Below are positions 1 through 8,549 of a stretch of 47,835 bases of DNA, in pieces (the first letter of the stretch is position 1; each line of letters opens with the position of its first letter). The position numbers were made by a program, and so were the translations under genes. Below the pieces are notes generated by a model. The model was not told where the DNA came from. It saw nothing but the letters and a program-made list of their open reading frames with translations, and ran no database searches. The stretch is from Chromatiaceae bacterium (GTDB taxonomy: Bacteria; Pseudomonadota; Gammaproteobacteria; Chromatiales; Chromatiaceae), in assembly GCA_003562815.1 (NCBI GenBank), contig PWTO01000098.1:1-47835 (forward strand), read 5' to 3'.

Positions 1-432
1 CACGCCGGAGGCGTCGGTGCCGGGGATGTCGCAGTGCAGCCAGCCCTGGGTGTGCGAGATCATGGCCACCGAGTTCTGCGTGCCGCCCACGATGAAGCCG
101 GCCTCCTCCAGCGCCTGGATCAGCGGCGCCACACGCGACTCCTCGGTCACCATGTACTCGATATTCGAGCGCAGCGTGAAGTGGACATAGCCATCGGCGA
201 ACTCGTCACCGATGTCGCAGAGCTTGCGCAGGGTGAAGACATCGAGGATGCGCTGGGTGCCGGCGCGTACGGTCCAGATCTCGTCGCCGCTGTAGGCAAC
301 GTGGCGCAGCACGCCCGGACGGGGATGCTCGTGATACTTCCACTGGCCGAAGTTCTTGCGCATCGTTGGATGCAGGTACTGCCACGGGTCGGGGCAACCA
401 GACTCGATGGGCTCGCGCATGTCTTTAGCCAT
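1..432 (-). CDS. dsrB: Dissimilatory sulfite reductase beta subunit, N-terminal part (cut by window edge)
   Basis: Reverse-type siroheme sulfite reductase beta subunit, the cytoplasmic partner of DsrA in oxidising stored sulfur to sulfite. Only the first 144 codons are in the window and the reading frame is open to base 1. The translation begins MAKDMREPIESGCPDPWQYL and continues with GQWKYHEHPRPGVLRH and AYSGDEIWTVRAGTQRI, which I recognise as DsrB of purple sulfur bacteria. The start is the ATG at 432, preceded by GGAGAG. It lies 112 bases downstream of dsrA on the same strand, the standard dsrA-dsrB order. The catalytic siroheme/cluster cysteines lie beyond the edge and cannot be checked. 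The ORF track missed it because it has no stop in the window. Confidence 0.93.
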   Translation of the reverse strand, partial: MAKDMREPIESGCPDPWQYLHPTMRKNFGQWKYHEHPRPGVLRHVAYSGDEIWTVRAGTQRILDVFTLRKLCDIGDEFADGYVHFTLRSNIEYMVTEESRVAPLIQALEEAGFIVGGTQNSVAMISHTQGWLHCDIPGTDASGV

Positions 433-544
433 CGGCAACTCTCCAGTAAATCAGTAAACAGTTAGGTGCTGATCGAAGTCGGCGAAGCCGGCAAACGCGC
501 GCGGCGCGCTCTGCCGGTGTCCACCGCCGATCTGGGACGACCCT

Positions 545-1801
545 TTAGCCGGCAGCCTTCTCGGCCTGGCGCTCGAACCACTGCTCGGCGGCCTCGTCCC
601 AGCCGTCCATGCGGACGTAGGAGCTTTGGCGCGGATGGCTGAGCATGTTCGGGTCGGGCTCGATGCCGATGCCGTCGAGGAAGTTGGCCAGTCCGATGCG
701 CTCGATCATTTCACCGCAGCGCTCGTGCTCAAGACCATTCTCGGCCCAGAAGTCGATGATGCTCTCCGCCATCTCGACCATCTCCTCGTAATCTTCGGCG
801 GTGTCGAGCTTGCGGAAGGGCACGATCACGGTGCCCATCAGATCGCCGATCTTGAGCGTCCGTTTACCGCCGATGAGGATGGTCACACCCTTGTCGTCGC
901 CGGGATGCAGCGCCTTCGGCATCACGTTCAGACAGTGCATGCAGCGCACGCAGTCGCGGTTATTCACCGCCAGGGTGTCGTCGTCGTTGAGCGACAGCGC
1001 CTGGGTCGGACAGCGCGTGATGACATTGTCGATGATGTACTGGCGGCCCTTGGCCTGGACGTAGGCCTTGACCTCGTCCTGATCGACCTTCATGTCATCG
1101 CGCCAGGTGCCGAGCACGGCGAAGTCCGAGCGCTCGATGGCGTTCTGGCAGTCGTTGGCGCAGCCCGAGACCTTGAACTTGAACTTATAGGGCAGCGCCG
1201 GGCGATGGACATCGTCGACGAAGTTGTTGACCAACGCGCGGTGCGCCTTCAGCTCGTTGGTGCAAGACATCTCGCAGCGCGCCGCGCCGACACAGGACAT
1301 CGCGGTGCGCACGCAGGGGCCAGCGCCGCCGAGATCCCAGCCGTATTCGTTGATTTCGTCGAAGAAATGCTGCGTGGCATTGGTGTCGGCACCGATGAAC
1401 ATGATGTTGCCGGTCTGACCGTGGAAGGTGACCAGGCCCGAGCCATGCTTCTCCCAGCTATCGGCGAGCTGGCGCAGCATCGCGGTGCTGTAGTGGTTAC
1501 CCGCCGGCGGCTGCACGCGCAGGGTGTGGAATTCCCTGGATTTCGGGAAGGCCTTACCGACCTCGGAGAAGCGCGGAATGATGCCGCCGCCATAGCCATA
1601 GACCGAGACGGTACCGCCCTTCCAGTAACCCTTACGGGTCTCGTAGGAGTGTTCGAGCTGACCGAGCAGGTCGTTGGTCAGCGCATTGATGCGCGCGTCG
1701 CCGTGCTCGTCGCGAAGACGCTTGATGCCCGAGATGAAGCTCGGCCAGGGACCGTCCTCAAGTTGGTCGAGCATCGGAGTTTGGTGCTTGTCGAGGGCCA
1801 T
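545..1801 (-). CDS. dsrA: Dissimilatory sulfite reductase alpha subunit (oxidative rDsr type)
   Basis: Alpha subunit of siroheme sulfite reductase; in sulfur oxidisers the DsrAB complex works in reverse, releasing sulfite from sulfur delivered on DsrC. The 418-residue product has the siroheme-[4Fe-4S] cysteines in CVRTAMSCVGAARCEMSC (about residues 163-180) plus CANDC (214-218), and an inserted ferredoxin domain with CVRCMHC near residue 300. Length matches the family. The track ORF starts further upstream at 1879, but ATG 1801 has a strong ribosome site (TAGGAGAGAT) and the residues before it are low-complexity, so I chose 1801. It heads a dsr operon running off the left edge. Subunit identity is certain; the oxidative direction is inferred from similarity to purple sulfur bacteria and the genomic context. 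Confidence 0.97.
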   Translation of the reverse strand: MALDKHQTPMLDQLEDGPWPSFISGIKRLRDEHGDARINALTNDLLGQLEHSYETRKGYWKGGTVSVYGYGGGIIPRFSEVGKAFPKSREFHTLRVQPPAGNHYSTAMLRQLADSWEKHGSGLVTFHGQTGNIMFIGADTNATQHFFDEINEYGWDLGGAGPCVRTAMSCVGAARCEMSCTNELKAHRALVNNFVDDVHRPALPYKFKFKVSGCANDCQNAIERSDFAVLGTWRDDMKVDQDEVKAYVQAKGRQYIIDNVITRCPTQALSLNDDDTLAVNNRDCVRCMHCLNVMPKALHPGDDKGVTILIGGKRTLKIGDLMGTVIVPFRKLDTAEDYEEMVEMAESIIDFWAENGLEHERCGEMIERIGLANFLDGIGIEPDPNMLSHPRQSSYVRMDGWDEAAEQWFERQAEKAAG

Positions 1802-1933
1802 GTCGCTATCTCTCCTATCGAGAAACGTCGTGGTAAGACACAGATCGCATTCGGATTCGTTCGCGGCGCCGCGTGCCACGGAGCTGCACTATACGGGGCG
1901 ACAGGCCCAGCCGGAAACCGCCCCTTAGGGAGA

Positions 1934-1966
1934 GAGGGGTAGGCCCCTCATATCCCCTTGGGGATA
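1934..1966 (-). promoter_or_regulatory. Tandem hairpins in the dsrA leader
   Basis: Two adjacent inverted repeats lie 130-165 bases before the dsrA start: TATCCCC-AA-GGGGATA (1951-1966) and GAGGGG-CCTA-CCCCTC (1934-1949), read on the minus strand. A further CCCTAAGGGG follows. The repeated CCCC and GGGG tracts could pair in more than one way, so this may be a structured mRNA leader or, alternatively, a protein-binding operator. Function is inference only. Confidence 0.45.
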
Positions 1967-2031
1967 GTTGACAGCCACACTTTTTCTCTTTCTCGATCAG
2001 CCACCTAGTACAGGGTCTTGGCACCGATCAT

Positions 2032-2058
2032 GGGGCGCAGAGCATAAGCCTGCGCCCC
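2032..2058. repeat. Perfect 9-bp inverted repeat around the dsrA -10 box
   Basis: GGGGCGCAG (2032-2040) and CTGCGCCCC (2050-2058) are exact reverse complements separated by 9 bases that contain the -10 hexamer. No T-run follows on either strand, so a terminator is unlikely. An operator for a dimeric regulator is the simplest reading; the regulator is unknown. Confidence 0.55.
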
Positions 2059-2069
2059 GCCTATGTCAA
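2041..2069 (-). promoter_or_regulatory. Candidate sigma-70 promoter of dsrA
   Basis: On the minus strand a perfect -35 TTGACA (2064-2069) is followed after exactly 17 bases by TATGCT (2041-2046). A transcript starting near 2034 would have a leader of about 230 bases before dsrA. The -10 box sits in the loop of a perfect inverted repeat (see separate entry), which suggests a regulator can occlude it. Confidence 0.6.
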
Positions 2070-2222
2070 CATATCCTAATATTCCAATAGCTTATTTGGG
2101 CTGGACTCGCCGCCCCCAGCCGCCGCCCCAGCGCGCGAGTTGTTTTTATGCCGTTGCGGCTTTACCTGCTCGGGACGACGTCGACGCGCTCGGCGCACTT
2201 CAGTCAGAGAGGTTCAGACCGC

Positions 2223-2414
2223 ATGCTCAAGCTCAGCGATATTCTCGTCTCCAACAAGGAACTCGAGCGCTTCGAGGACCTGATCCCCGCGATTCAGGAG
2301 GTTGCGCGGCACGGTGAACGCTTCTTCCGCATCGACGTCAAGCCGCCGTTTTCCGACACACCGGATGACTGGGAGGATCGACTTGAAGCGGCATTCAGCG
2401 GTCTTGTGCGGTGA
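2223..2414 (+). CDS. Small acidic hypothetical protein (63 aa)
   Basis: I do not recognise this protein. The product begins MLKLSDILVSNKELERFEDL and is probably a small soluble helical protein; it has no signal peptide, cysteine or membrane segment. The track starts the frame at 2148, but ATG 2223 has a plausible GAGAGG site and the earlier residues are not protein-like, so I use 2223. It is the first gene of a plus-strand set diverging from dsrA and is followed after 74 bases by the helical-repeat protein. It could be an accessory subunit of that set or an independent small protein. Its codon use and the conserved-looking DVKPPFSDTPDDWEDRL segment support coding. Confidence 0.6.
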   Translation: MLKLSDILVSNKELERFEDLIPAIQEVARHGERFFRIDVKPPFSDTPDDWEDRLEAAFSGLVR

Positions 2415-2488
2415 CGCGATCGTCGCGGAATCAGGCAAACATTCATAAAGAGGACAGCGCCGTTACGCGGCGACAAAGAGCAGTTGCC

Positions 2489-3208
2489 ATGAAGCATTTT
2501 GACATCACCCGGACCCAGTTAGCAGACACCGCCGCCGACTCCATCGCCAATCGCGCCGCCGAAGAAGCGGCCCTGGAATCGCACCTCCTGGCCTTGGAGG
2601 AGCAATACGCCACGCTGCGGCGCATCGGAGCCGATCGCGTGCAGCTCGCCGAGCTGCAACTGCAACAGGCCCGCACCCTGGTCGGGCTGGGCCGCGGCGA
2701 GGAGGCCTGGCCGCAGGCGCGCGAAGCCTTCGAGGCGTTCATCGCTAGCGACGCCTTTGAGTCTGCGGCCGATTGCTGCGATGTCCTGTTCCGCGCCGAG
2801 CAAGCGCAATCGCTCACGGCCCTTGGCCAGGGCATTTGGCTCGCGGTCACCTACCCCATCGATGTCGAACTCTCGATCGAACTTCTGTCGCACATCGTCG
2901 ATGAGACGCCGGATGATGCCGACGGTGCCGCCGTCGCCGCGACCACCGCGTTGTTTCTCGCCGATGTCCGCGCCGAGGGTGTGCAACGCGAGAACTTGCG
3001 TTTCTTCGCCTCGCAGATCCTCGCCGATGTCGCCCGCCGTCACAGTGGCGTCGAGTCGCAAGAGGCCTTCGATCGCTGGCGCGATCGACTGGAATTGCGC
3101 GAGCCCGAGAAATTCCTGGTCCGGCTGCGCAACGTGGTCGATGTCTTGGTGCAAGACGAGTGGTGGTTCGATCGCGACGCCCTGCAAGGCAAACTCCCCG
3201 TCAACTGA
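2489..3208 (+). CDS. Helical, TPR-like protein of unknown function beside Cas6-like gene
   Basis: The 239-residue product is not recognised by name. It is alanine/leucine/glutamate-rich throughout and reads as consecutive amphipathic helices, as in tetratricopeptide-type scaffolds (for example RVQLAELQLQQARTLVGLGR near residue 50). There is no signal peptide and no catalytic motif. I start it at ATG 2489 (MKHFDITRTQ), 26 codons into the track ORF, because the upstream part is low complexity and overlaps the previous gene; an AAAGAG stretch lies before it. The stop is 10 bases before the Cas6-like gene, so the two are very probably co-transcribed and their products may act together. That partnership is inference. 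Confidence 0.75.
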   Translation: MKHFDITRTQLADTAADSIANRAAEEAALESHLLALEEQYATLRRIGADRVQLAELQLQQARTLVGLGRGEEAWPQAREAFEAFIASDAFESAADCCDVLFRAEQAQSLTALGQGIWLAVTYPIDVELSIELLSHIVDETPDDADGAAVAATTALFLADVRAEGVQRENLRFFASQILADVARRHSGVESQEAFDRWRDRLELREPEKFLVRLRNVVDVLVQDEWWFDRDALQGKLPVN

Positions 3209-3218
3209 GGACCGATCC

Positions 3219-3911
3219 ATGTTCTGGCAAGACGCCGAGTCGGAGCCCCAGCCCCGAGTTCCCGATGATGTCATCGACCTGATGTTCCCCTTGCAACGGT
3301 GCAAATCGCTGCCTGTGGATCACGCCCACGCGCTCTCCGAGGCGCTGATCGGCGCCGTTCCCTGGCTGGCCGACGAACCGCGAGTGGCGATTCATACGAT
3401 CCACGTCGCGGGTTCGCAAAACGGGTGGGAACGACCCACGCACGGTCGCGAGCAGTCGCTGCTGCCCTCGCGCCGCACCAAGCTCGGCATCCGCATCCCA
3501 CGCACCCGCCTTGACGACCTGAAGGCCGCGCTCGAAGGGCGCGCCCTCGACATCGGAGGCTCAAGCCTCACCCTTGGCCCAGCGAAGGAACGCCCGCTCA
3601 GCGCGGAAAAAACCCTCTTTGCCCGCTATGTCGTTGCCCATGCCGACGAGGACGAGGATCGGTTTCTACGCCAGATCGCCAGCGAACTCGCGCCGCGCGG
3701 CATCAAGCTCCGTAAGGCCCTGTGCGGCAAGACCCTGTCCCTGAGCACCCCCGCCGGCCCTCTGCTGACGCGCAGCCTGATGCTCGCCGAACTCAGCCTT
3801 GAGGACGCCATCGCGCTCCAACAACAGGGCATCGGCGCTCACCAGACCATGGGCTGTGGGATCTTTCTGCCGCATAAGGGCATCGAGGCGGTTGCCCAGG
3901 CGGCCAGCTAA
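3219..3911 (+). CDS. Stand-alone Cas6/Cmx6-like CRISPR RNA endonuclease homologue
   Basis: The 230-residue product resembles the Cas6 proteins assigned to the MYXAN subtype (Cmx6), RAMP-fold enzymes that cut pre-crRNA. Recognisable blocks in order are DHAHALSEALIGAVPWL (34-50), an SRRTKLGIRIP strand (84-94), LEGRALDIGGSSLTLG (105-120), LFARYVV (133-139) and the C-terminal glycine-rich loop GIGAHQTMGCGIFLPHK (204-220) typical of the family. Histidines 35, 37, 59 and 62 are candidates for the catalytic residue; I cannot say which. ATG 3219 follows the previous stop by 10 bases with TGAGGA as ribosome site. No other cas gene or repeat array is visible in 47.8 kb, so its RNA target is unknown. 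It could be a domesticated endoribonuclease or act on a distant array. Confidence 0.8.
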   Translation: MFWQDAESEPQPRVPDDVIDLMFPLQRCKSLPVDHAHALSEALIGAVPWLADEPRVAIHTIHVAGSQNGWERPTHGREQSLLPSRRTKLGIRIPRTRLDDLKAALEGRALDIGGSSLTLGPAKERPLSAEKTLFARYVVAHADEDEDRFLRQIASELAPRGIKLRKALCGKTLSLSTPAGPLLTRSLMLAELSLEDAIALQQQGIGAHQTMGCGIFLPHKGIEAVAQAAS

Positions 3912-3951
3912 CAGGCGATGCGCTCGCCGATCGGGCGGCACACGCGCACAG

Positions 3952-3980
3952 GTGACGTCTGCACAACAATTGACTAATAT
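3952..3980 (+). promoter_or_regulatory. Candidate promoter of the DsrC-like gene
   Basis: GTGACG (3952-3957), a 17-base spacer and TAATAT (3975-3980) give four of six matches in each box. It lies in the 183-base gap between the Cas6-like gene and the DsrC-like gene and would give a leader of about 110 bases. This is moderate evidence only; the gene could equally be read through from upstream. Confidence 0.35.
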
Positions 3981-4094
3981 TCGCGGGTTTTCATCGACGA
4001 GCATCGGCCCAAGCGACCGCGCGCCGACGATTGATCAACCCTAGACCGCCGACCTAAGGCGTGGCGGCATTGAACGACAAGAGGAGCATTCGAC

Positions 4095-4433
4095 ATGGCG
4101 ATCGAAGTAAACGGCAAGCACATCGAGACCACCGAGTCCGGGTTCCTGGTCAACCCGCTCGACTGGGACGAGGATGTCGCCAAGGCGGTAGCCGATAGCG
4201 AGGGTATCGAGCTGACCGAACGCCACTGGGATGTCATCAACTATCTGCGCGATGAGTATCTCAATAACAACCAGAACCAACCCATGGAGCGGGCACTCCT
4301 GAAGGATATGGGCAAGAAGTGGGGCAGTAAGCCGAGCAGCAAGGAGGTCTACCAGCTCTTCCCGCTGGCACCGACCAAGCAAGGCACCAAGATCGCCGGC
4401 CTGCCCGAGGTTCATCGCAAAGGCGGTTACTGA
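4095..4433 (+). CDS. DsrC/TusE-fold protein lacking both conserved cysteines (RspA type)
   Basis: The 112-residue product has the DsrC/TusE fold signature: a DGK-like start (VNGKHIETTESGFLV), LTERHWDVINYLRDEYL, a KDMGKKWGSKPSSKEVYQLFP core and KQGTKIAGLPEVHRKGGY at the end. In true DsrC the C-terminal arm carries a penultimate cysteine and a second cysteine in KQACRFAGLP; here both are absent (the arm reads KQGTKIAGLP and ends in tyrosine). It therefore cannot carry the DsrC trisulfide and fits the cysteine-free RspA group proposed as regulatory homologues. AAGAGGAG precedes ATG 4095. It lies 2.3 kb from dsrA and downstream of the Cas6-like gene. It is surely not the sulfur-carrier DsrC itself; its role is unknown. 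Confidence 0.88.
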   Translation: MAIEVNGKHIETTESGFLVNPLDWDEDVAKAVADSEGIELTERHWDVINYLRDEYLNNNQNQPMERALLKDMGKKWGSKPSSKEVYQLFPLAPTKQGTKIAGLPEVHRKGGY

Positions 4434-4448
4434 GCGGGTATCGCTCAG
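4430..4448. terminator. Possible bidirectional hairpin between convergent genes
   Basis: CTGAGCG-GGTAT-CGCTCAG forms a perfect 7-bp stem overlapping the stop of the DsrC-like gene and just ahead of the end of the convergent DUF6489 gene. There is no clear T-run, so it is at best a weak terminator. Confidence 0.3.
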
Positions 4449-4454
4449 CGGCGG

Positions 4455-4712
4455 CTAGGCGTCATCCTTGCGCGTCTGGCGCGCCGCCGCGCCTATTCCG
4501 GCGGCGAATAAGCGTTGCATCATGTCCATCCCCGCCAAGCTGGTTTTGAGGTAAGGCTGCATCAGCTCCATCGGATCATAGCCTTCGACGCCCTGCTCGA
4601 TCCGCGCCTGAATGTCCTCCAGCATGCGTTGTTGCAGCCCTTCGAGATCCGGCAGTCCCATGAGTTGGCGCAGCTCGGTCGGCGACGCTTCGACATCGAC
4701 ATGAAATTTCAT
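4455..4712 (-). CDS. DUF6489 family protein
   Basis: The 85-residue product begins MKFHVDVEASPTELRQLMGL and contains LEGLQQRMLEDIQARI and GMDMMQRLFAAGIG, the pattern of the DUF6489 family. Members are small, soluble and helical, often encoded singly in proteobacteria, and have no established function. ATG 4712 is preceded by GGGGGAA. It converges on the DsrC-like gene with 21 bases between them, and its own upstream gap carries no recognisable control site. No partner or pathway can be read from the sequence. Confidence 0.8.
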   Translation of the reverse strand: MKFHVDVEASPTELRQLMGLPDLEGLQQRMLEDIQARIEQGVEGYDPMELMQPYLKTSLAGMDMMQRLFAAGIGAAARQTRKDDA

Positions 4713-4781
4713 CAGCTTCCCCCAGTGGTAACCATCATGGATGGCGATCCTAGCATTCAGAGACGCGCGCGGGCGCTCCGG

Positions 4782-5327
4782 TCAGTGACGACTTGCATGC
4801 GGCGGCAGCTCAGGCCGCACCGGCTCCTCGACGATCAGCCCACGACGCACACGCCGACCGAGCAGCACGCAGGCACGCTCGAAGGCACGCTCAGCCGCGC
4901 TGGCCGACCATTCCCACTCCACCGTAGGGGCGTCCAAGCGGGTCTGCCAATGCGCCAGAATGAACACCGACCCGACCCGCACTTCGAGGGCCCAATCATG
5001 CCAGGCTGCGGTGTTATCCTGCTCATCGACAAATTCCTGCTCGATGAGCCGGATACTTTTCTCGCCGGTCTCGTCCATCGCCGTACGCTGTGACAGGATC
5101 GCCTCCTCGTCGATGCAGCTCGCCCATCCCGTGTGCACCGCAGAGGCGGTCTCCATCAACGCATGCGCGATGAGTTCGGGGGTGAGCGTAAAGTTTAACG
5201 GGCTGTCCCAGTCAGGATCGGCACCGAGCTTGAAATCTGGCGTGAGGTTGATGGTCATCGAGATGAGCGCGTACGACGGCAAGAAACAGCAAAGACCCGC
5301 GTAGCTTAAACCCGGAGGCACGTTCAT
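4782..5327 (-). CDS. Hypothetical protein
   Basis: I do not recognise this product. The conserved-looking part starts at MTINLTPDFKLGADPDWDS and includes WDWALEVRVG-like and AHWQTRLDAPTVEWEW stretches rich in tryptophan, ending in a basic tail. It may be a small alpha/beta protein; no catalytic motif is seen. The start is uncertain: ATG 5327 adds 23 residues with a short hydrophobic patch (SYAGLCCFLPSYALISM) and has a weak GAGAA site, whereas ATG 5258 gives a plain soluble start without a ribosome site. It is transcribed away from hslO, with which it shares an upstream region of about 120 bases. Confidence 0.5.
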   Translation of the reverse strand: MNVPPGLSYAGLCCFLPSYALISMTINLTPDFKLGADPDWDSPLNFTLTPELIAHALMETASAVHTGWASCIDEEAILSQRTAMDETGEKSIRLIEQEFVDEQDNTAAWHDWALEVRVGSVFILAHWQTRLDAPTVEWEWSASAAERAFERACVLLGRRVRRGLIVEEPVRPELPPHASRH

Positions 5328-5446
5328 GTCTGTTCTCGCTGATCTCAGCCGAGCGCCTGCCACATCCCTGACACCCGTCGCCACACCAACCGACCATGGG
5401 GCACCTCGCCTGCCTGATGATCGTCGCTGGAGCAAAAACAGCTAGT

Positions 5447-7004
<1,558 letters not shown>

Positions 7005-7011
7005 TAGCCCG

Positions 7012-7791
7012 GTGCACGAGCGGCCCCCTCCGCAGCTTGCGCTCGCACTCGCCCAGCCCGAACCGAGCGGACTCGACGGTTTCGTCGCGCATGGCAACGC
7101 CGCCGTGGTCGCCGCCGTGCGGCACTGGGCCGATGGTAGCGGTGAGCCCTATCTGTATATCCACGGCGCGGCGACGAGCGGCAAGTCGCGCTTGCTCGTC
7201 TGCGCCGCCGGCGAGATCCGCCAGCGCGGGCTCAGCGTGATTTACCTGCCGCTGGACACGCCCAAGCTCACCCCGGATGTCCTCGATGACCTCGAGCAGC
7301 GCGACGCCATTCTGCTCGATGCGGTGCAAGCCATTGCTGGCCATCGCGCCTGGGAGCAAGCCCTGTTCAACCTCTACAACCGCGCCCGAGATGCCAAACG
7401 ACGGCTGCTTGCGGGCGCGCGTCAGCCGACCGGCCGGCTCGGTCTGCAGCTCCCCGATCTCTCCTCACGCCTCGCCGCCGGTCCAAGCTATAACCTCAAG
7501 CCACTGAGCGATGCCGGCCGCGCCGAATTGCTGCGCGTCGGCGCCGCGCAGCGTGGACTGCGCCTTGGCGATGCCATGATCCGTTATATCCTCAGCCGCT
7601 GCCCGCGCGACCCTGGCGTCTTGCGCGACCTCCTCGATGCGATCGACCGCGCCGCCTTGGCCGAGCAGCGACAACCCTCGATCCGATCGATTGGCCGGCT
7701 ACTTGAACAGCTCGAACGCCGGGCTGGCGAGCCGCACACCAAGCCCCTGTCGGCGTTGGTCGAGCCGCTGCGGCCCAACGCGGCCGATTGA
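7012..7791 (+). CDS. hda: DnaA-related regulatory inactivator Hda
   Basis: AAA+ protein that, with the beta sliding clamp, stimulates DnaA-ATP hydrolysis after initiation. The 259-residue product opens with a clamp-binding-like motif (PQLALAL), followed by the FVAHGNAAVVAAV segment, a Walker A GAATSGKSRL (about residues 51-60), a degenerate Walker B (DAILLDAVQAI), and a C-terminal lid domain (LRDLLDAIDRAAL). I use the GTG at 7012, 7 bases after wrbA, because the homology to Hda starts there; the track ORF start lies inside wrbA in another frame. The slightly weak Walker B is usual for Hda rather than DnaA. Assignment to Hda rather than DnaA rests on length and lack of the DNA-binding domain. 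Confidence 0.9.
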   Translation: MHERPPPQLALALAQPEPSGLDGFVAHGNAAVVAAVRHWADGSGEPYLYIHGAATSGKSRLLVCAAGEIRQRGLSVIYLPLDTPKLTPDVLDDLEQRDAILLDAVQAIAGHRAWEQALFNLYNRARDAKRRLLAGARQPTGRLGLQLPDLSSRLAAGPSYNLKPLSDAGRAELLRVGAAQRGLRLGDAMIRYILSRCPRDPGVLRDLLDAIDRAALAEQRQPSIRSIGRLLEQLERRAGEPHTKPLSALVEPLRPNAAD

Positions 7792-8012
7792 ACGCGCTGG
7801 GCGCGCGTCACCGCGATATCACCGAGAACCTTGAGCCCGCGCAATAGAATGCCGAGCCCGGTCTTGTACGCGTGCGGTTGACTTGCTTTGATACCCGATG
7901 AATCTCGGGGCTTCCGATTACATTGCCCGCTCATCGGCAACGGCACGCGCTCTGATCGACTGCGCTGCCCAACCCGCGCCCCGCGGGCCACAACACCATA
8001 GAGTTTATAAGC

Positions 8013-8435
8013 ATGGCCTTGATCGATTGTCCGGAATGCGGCGCCCAGGTCTCGGACCGCGCCCCGACCTGTCCGCACTGCGGCGTTCCCATCGCCAGCG
8101 GCGCCACGTCCACGCAGCCGTCCTCAGCCACCGCCGCGCAAGGCAGTGTCGCCGAGCCGGCGAGTGCCAATCGCCTCGATGCGAGCATCCACGACACCGT
8201 CGAGCCGTTCCGATTACGCCTGGCCGGCCGACCGCTTCCGATCGCCGGCCTGCTGTTTTGGGGGGGCATGGTGGTGGGCCTCGTACTCAAGGCCATCGCA
8301 CCGCCGTCGGACCCCGAGACCGAGACCGAATTCTGGCGCTATCTGCCCTGGCTCATGATTTGGTGCGGCGTGCTTTGGTTCGCGGTCACCGAGTTTGGCG
8401 CGCTGATTAAAAACAAACTCAACAAACAACGCTAA
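8013..8435 (+). CDS. Zinc-ribbon membrane protein of unknown function
   Basis: The 140-residue product starts with a double CxxC zinc ribbon, CPECGAQVSDRAPTCPHCG (residues 6-24), followed by a Ser/Ala-rich linker and two hydrophobic segments (about 75-93 and 108-128). Such proteins are common in proteobacteria and have no fixed role. GGG GGG G and TTTT runs lie together in the first membrane segment (TTTTGGGGGGGC), a tract prone to frameshift. It is preceded by a 221-base gap after hda and followed by 114 bases before hoxU. Nothing ties it to the hydrogenase beyond position. Confidence 0.8.
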   Translation: MALIDCPECGAQVSDRAPTCPHCGVPIASGATSTQPSSATAAQGSVAEPASANRLDASIHDTVEPFRLRLAGRPLPIAGLLFWGGMVVGLVLKAIAPPSDPETETEFWRYLPWLMIWCGVLWFAVTEFGALIKNKLNKQR

Positions 8436-8549
8436 CGGCAGGGTTTTAGAGGCAGCGGGCGGACATGCACCGCTCGCGGAGGTCGTGTATCGTCGGGCTC
8501 TGAGGCTCACGCAGCGCCATACCCACCCTCGACGGATACGGTAAGACCG

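Noticed and set aside
626-1942. 438-codon plus-strand ORF
   Set aside because: Fully antisense to dsrA; a high-GC shadow frame without recognisable domain.
1968-1973. TTGACA on the plus strand as promoter for the small ORF at 2223
   Set aside because: No acceptable -10 at 16-18 bases (TCTCGA), and the AT content does not support it.
4095-4433. Calling this gene dsrC
   Set aside because: Both functional cysteines of DsrC are missing; it is only a fold homologue.
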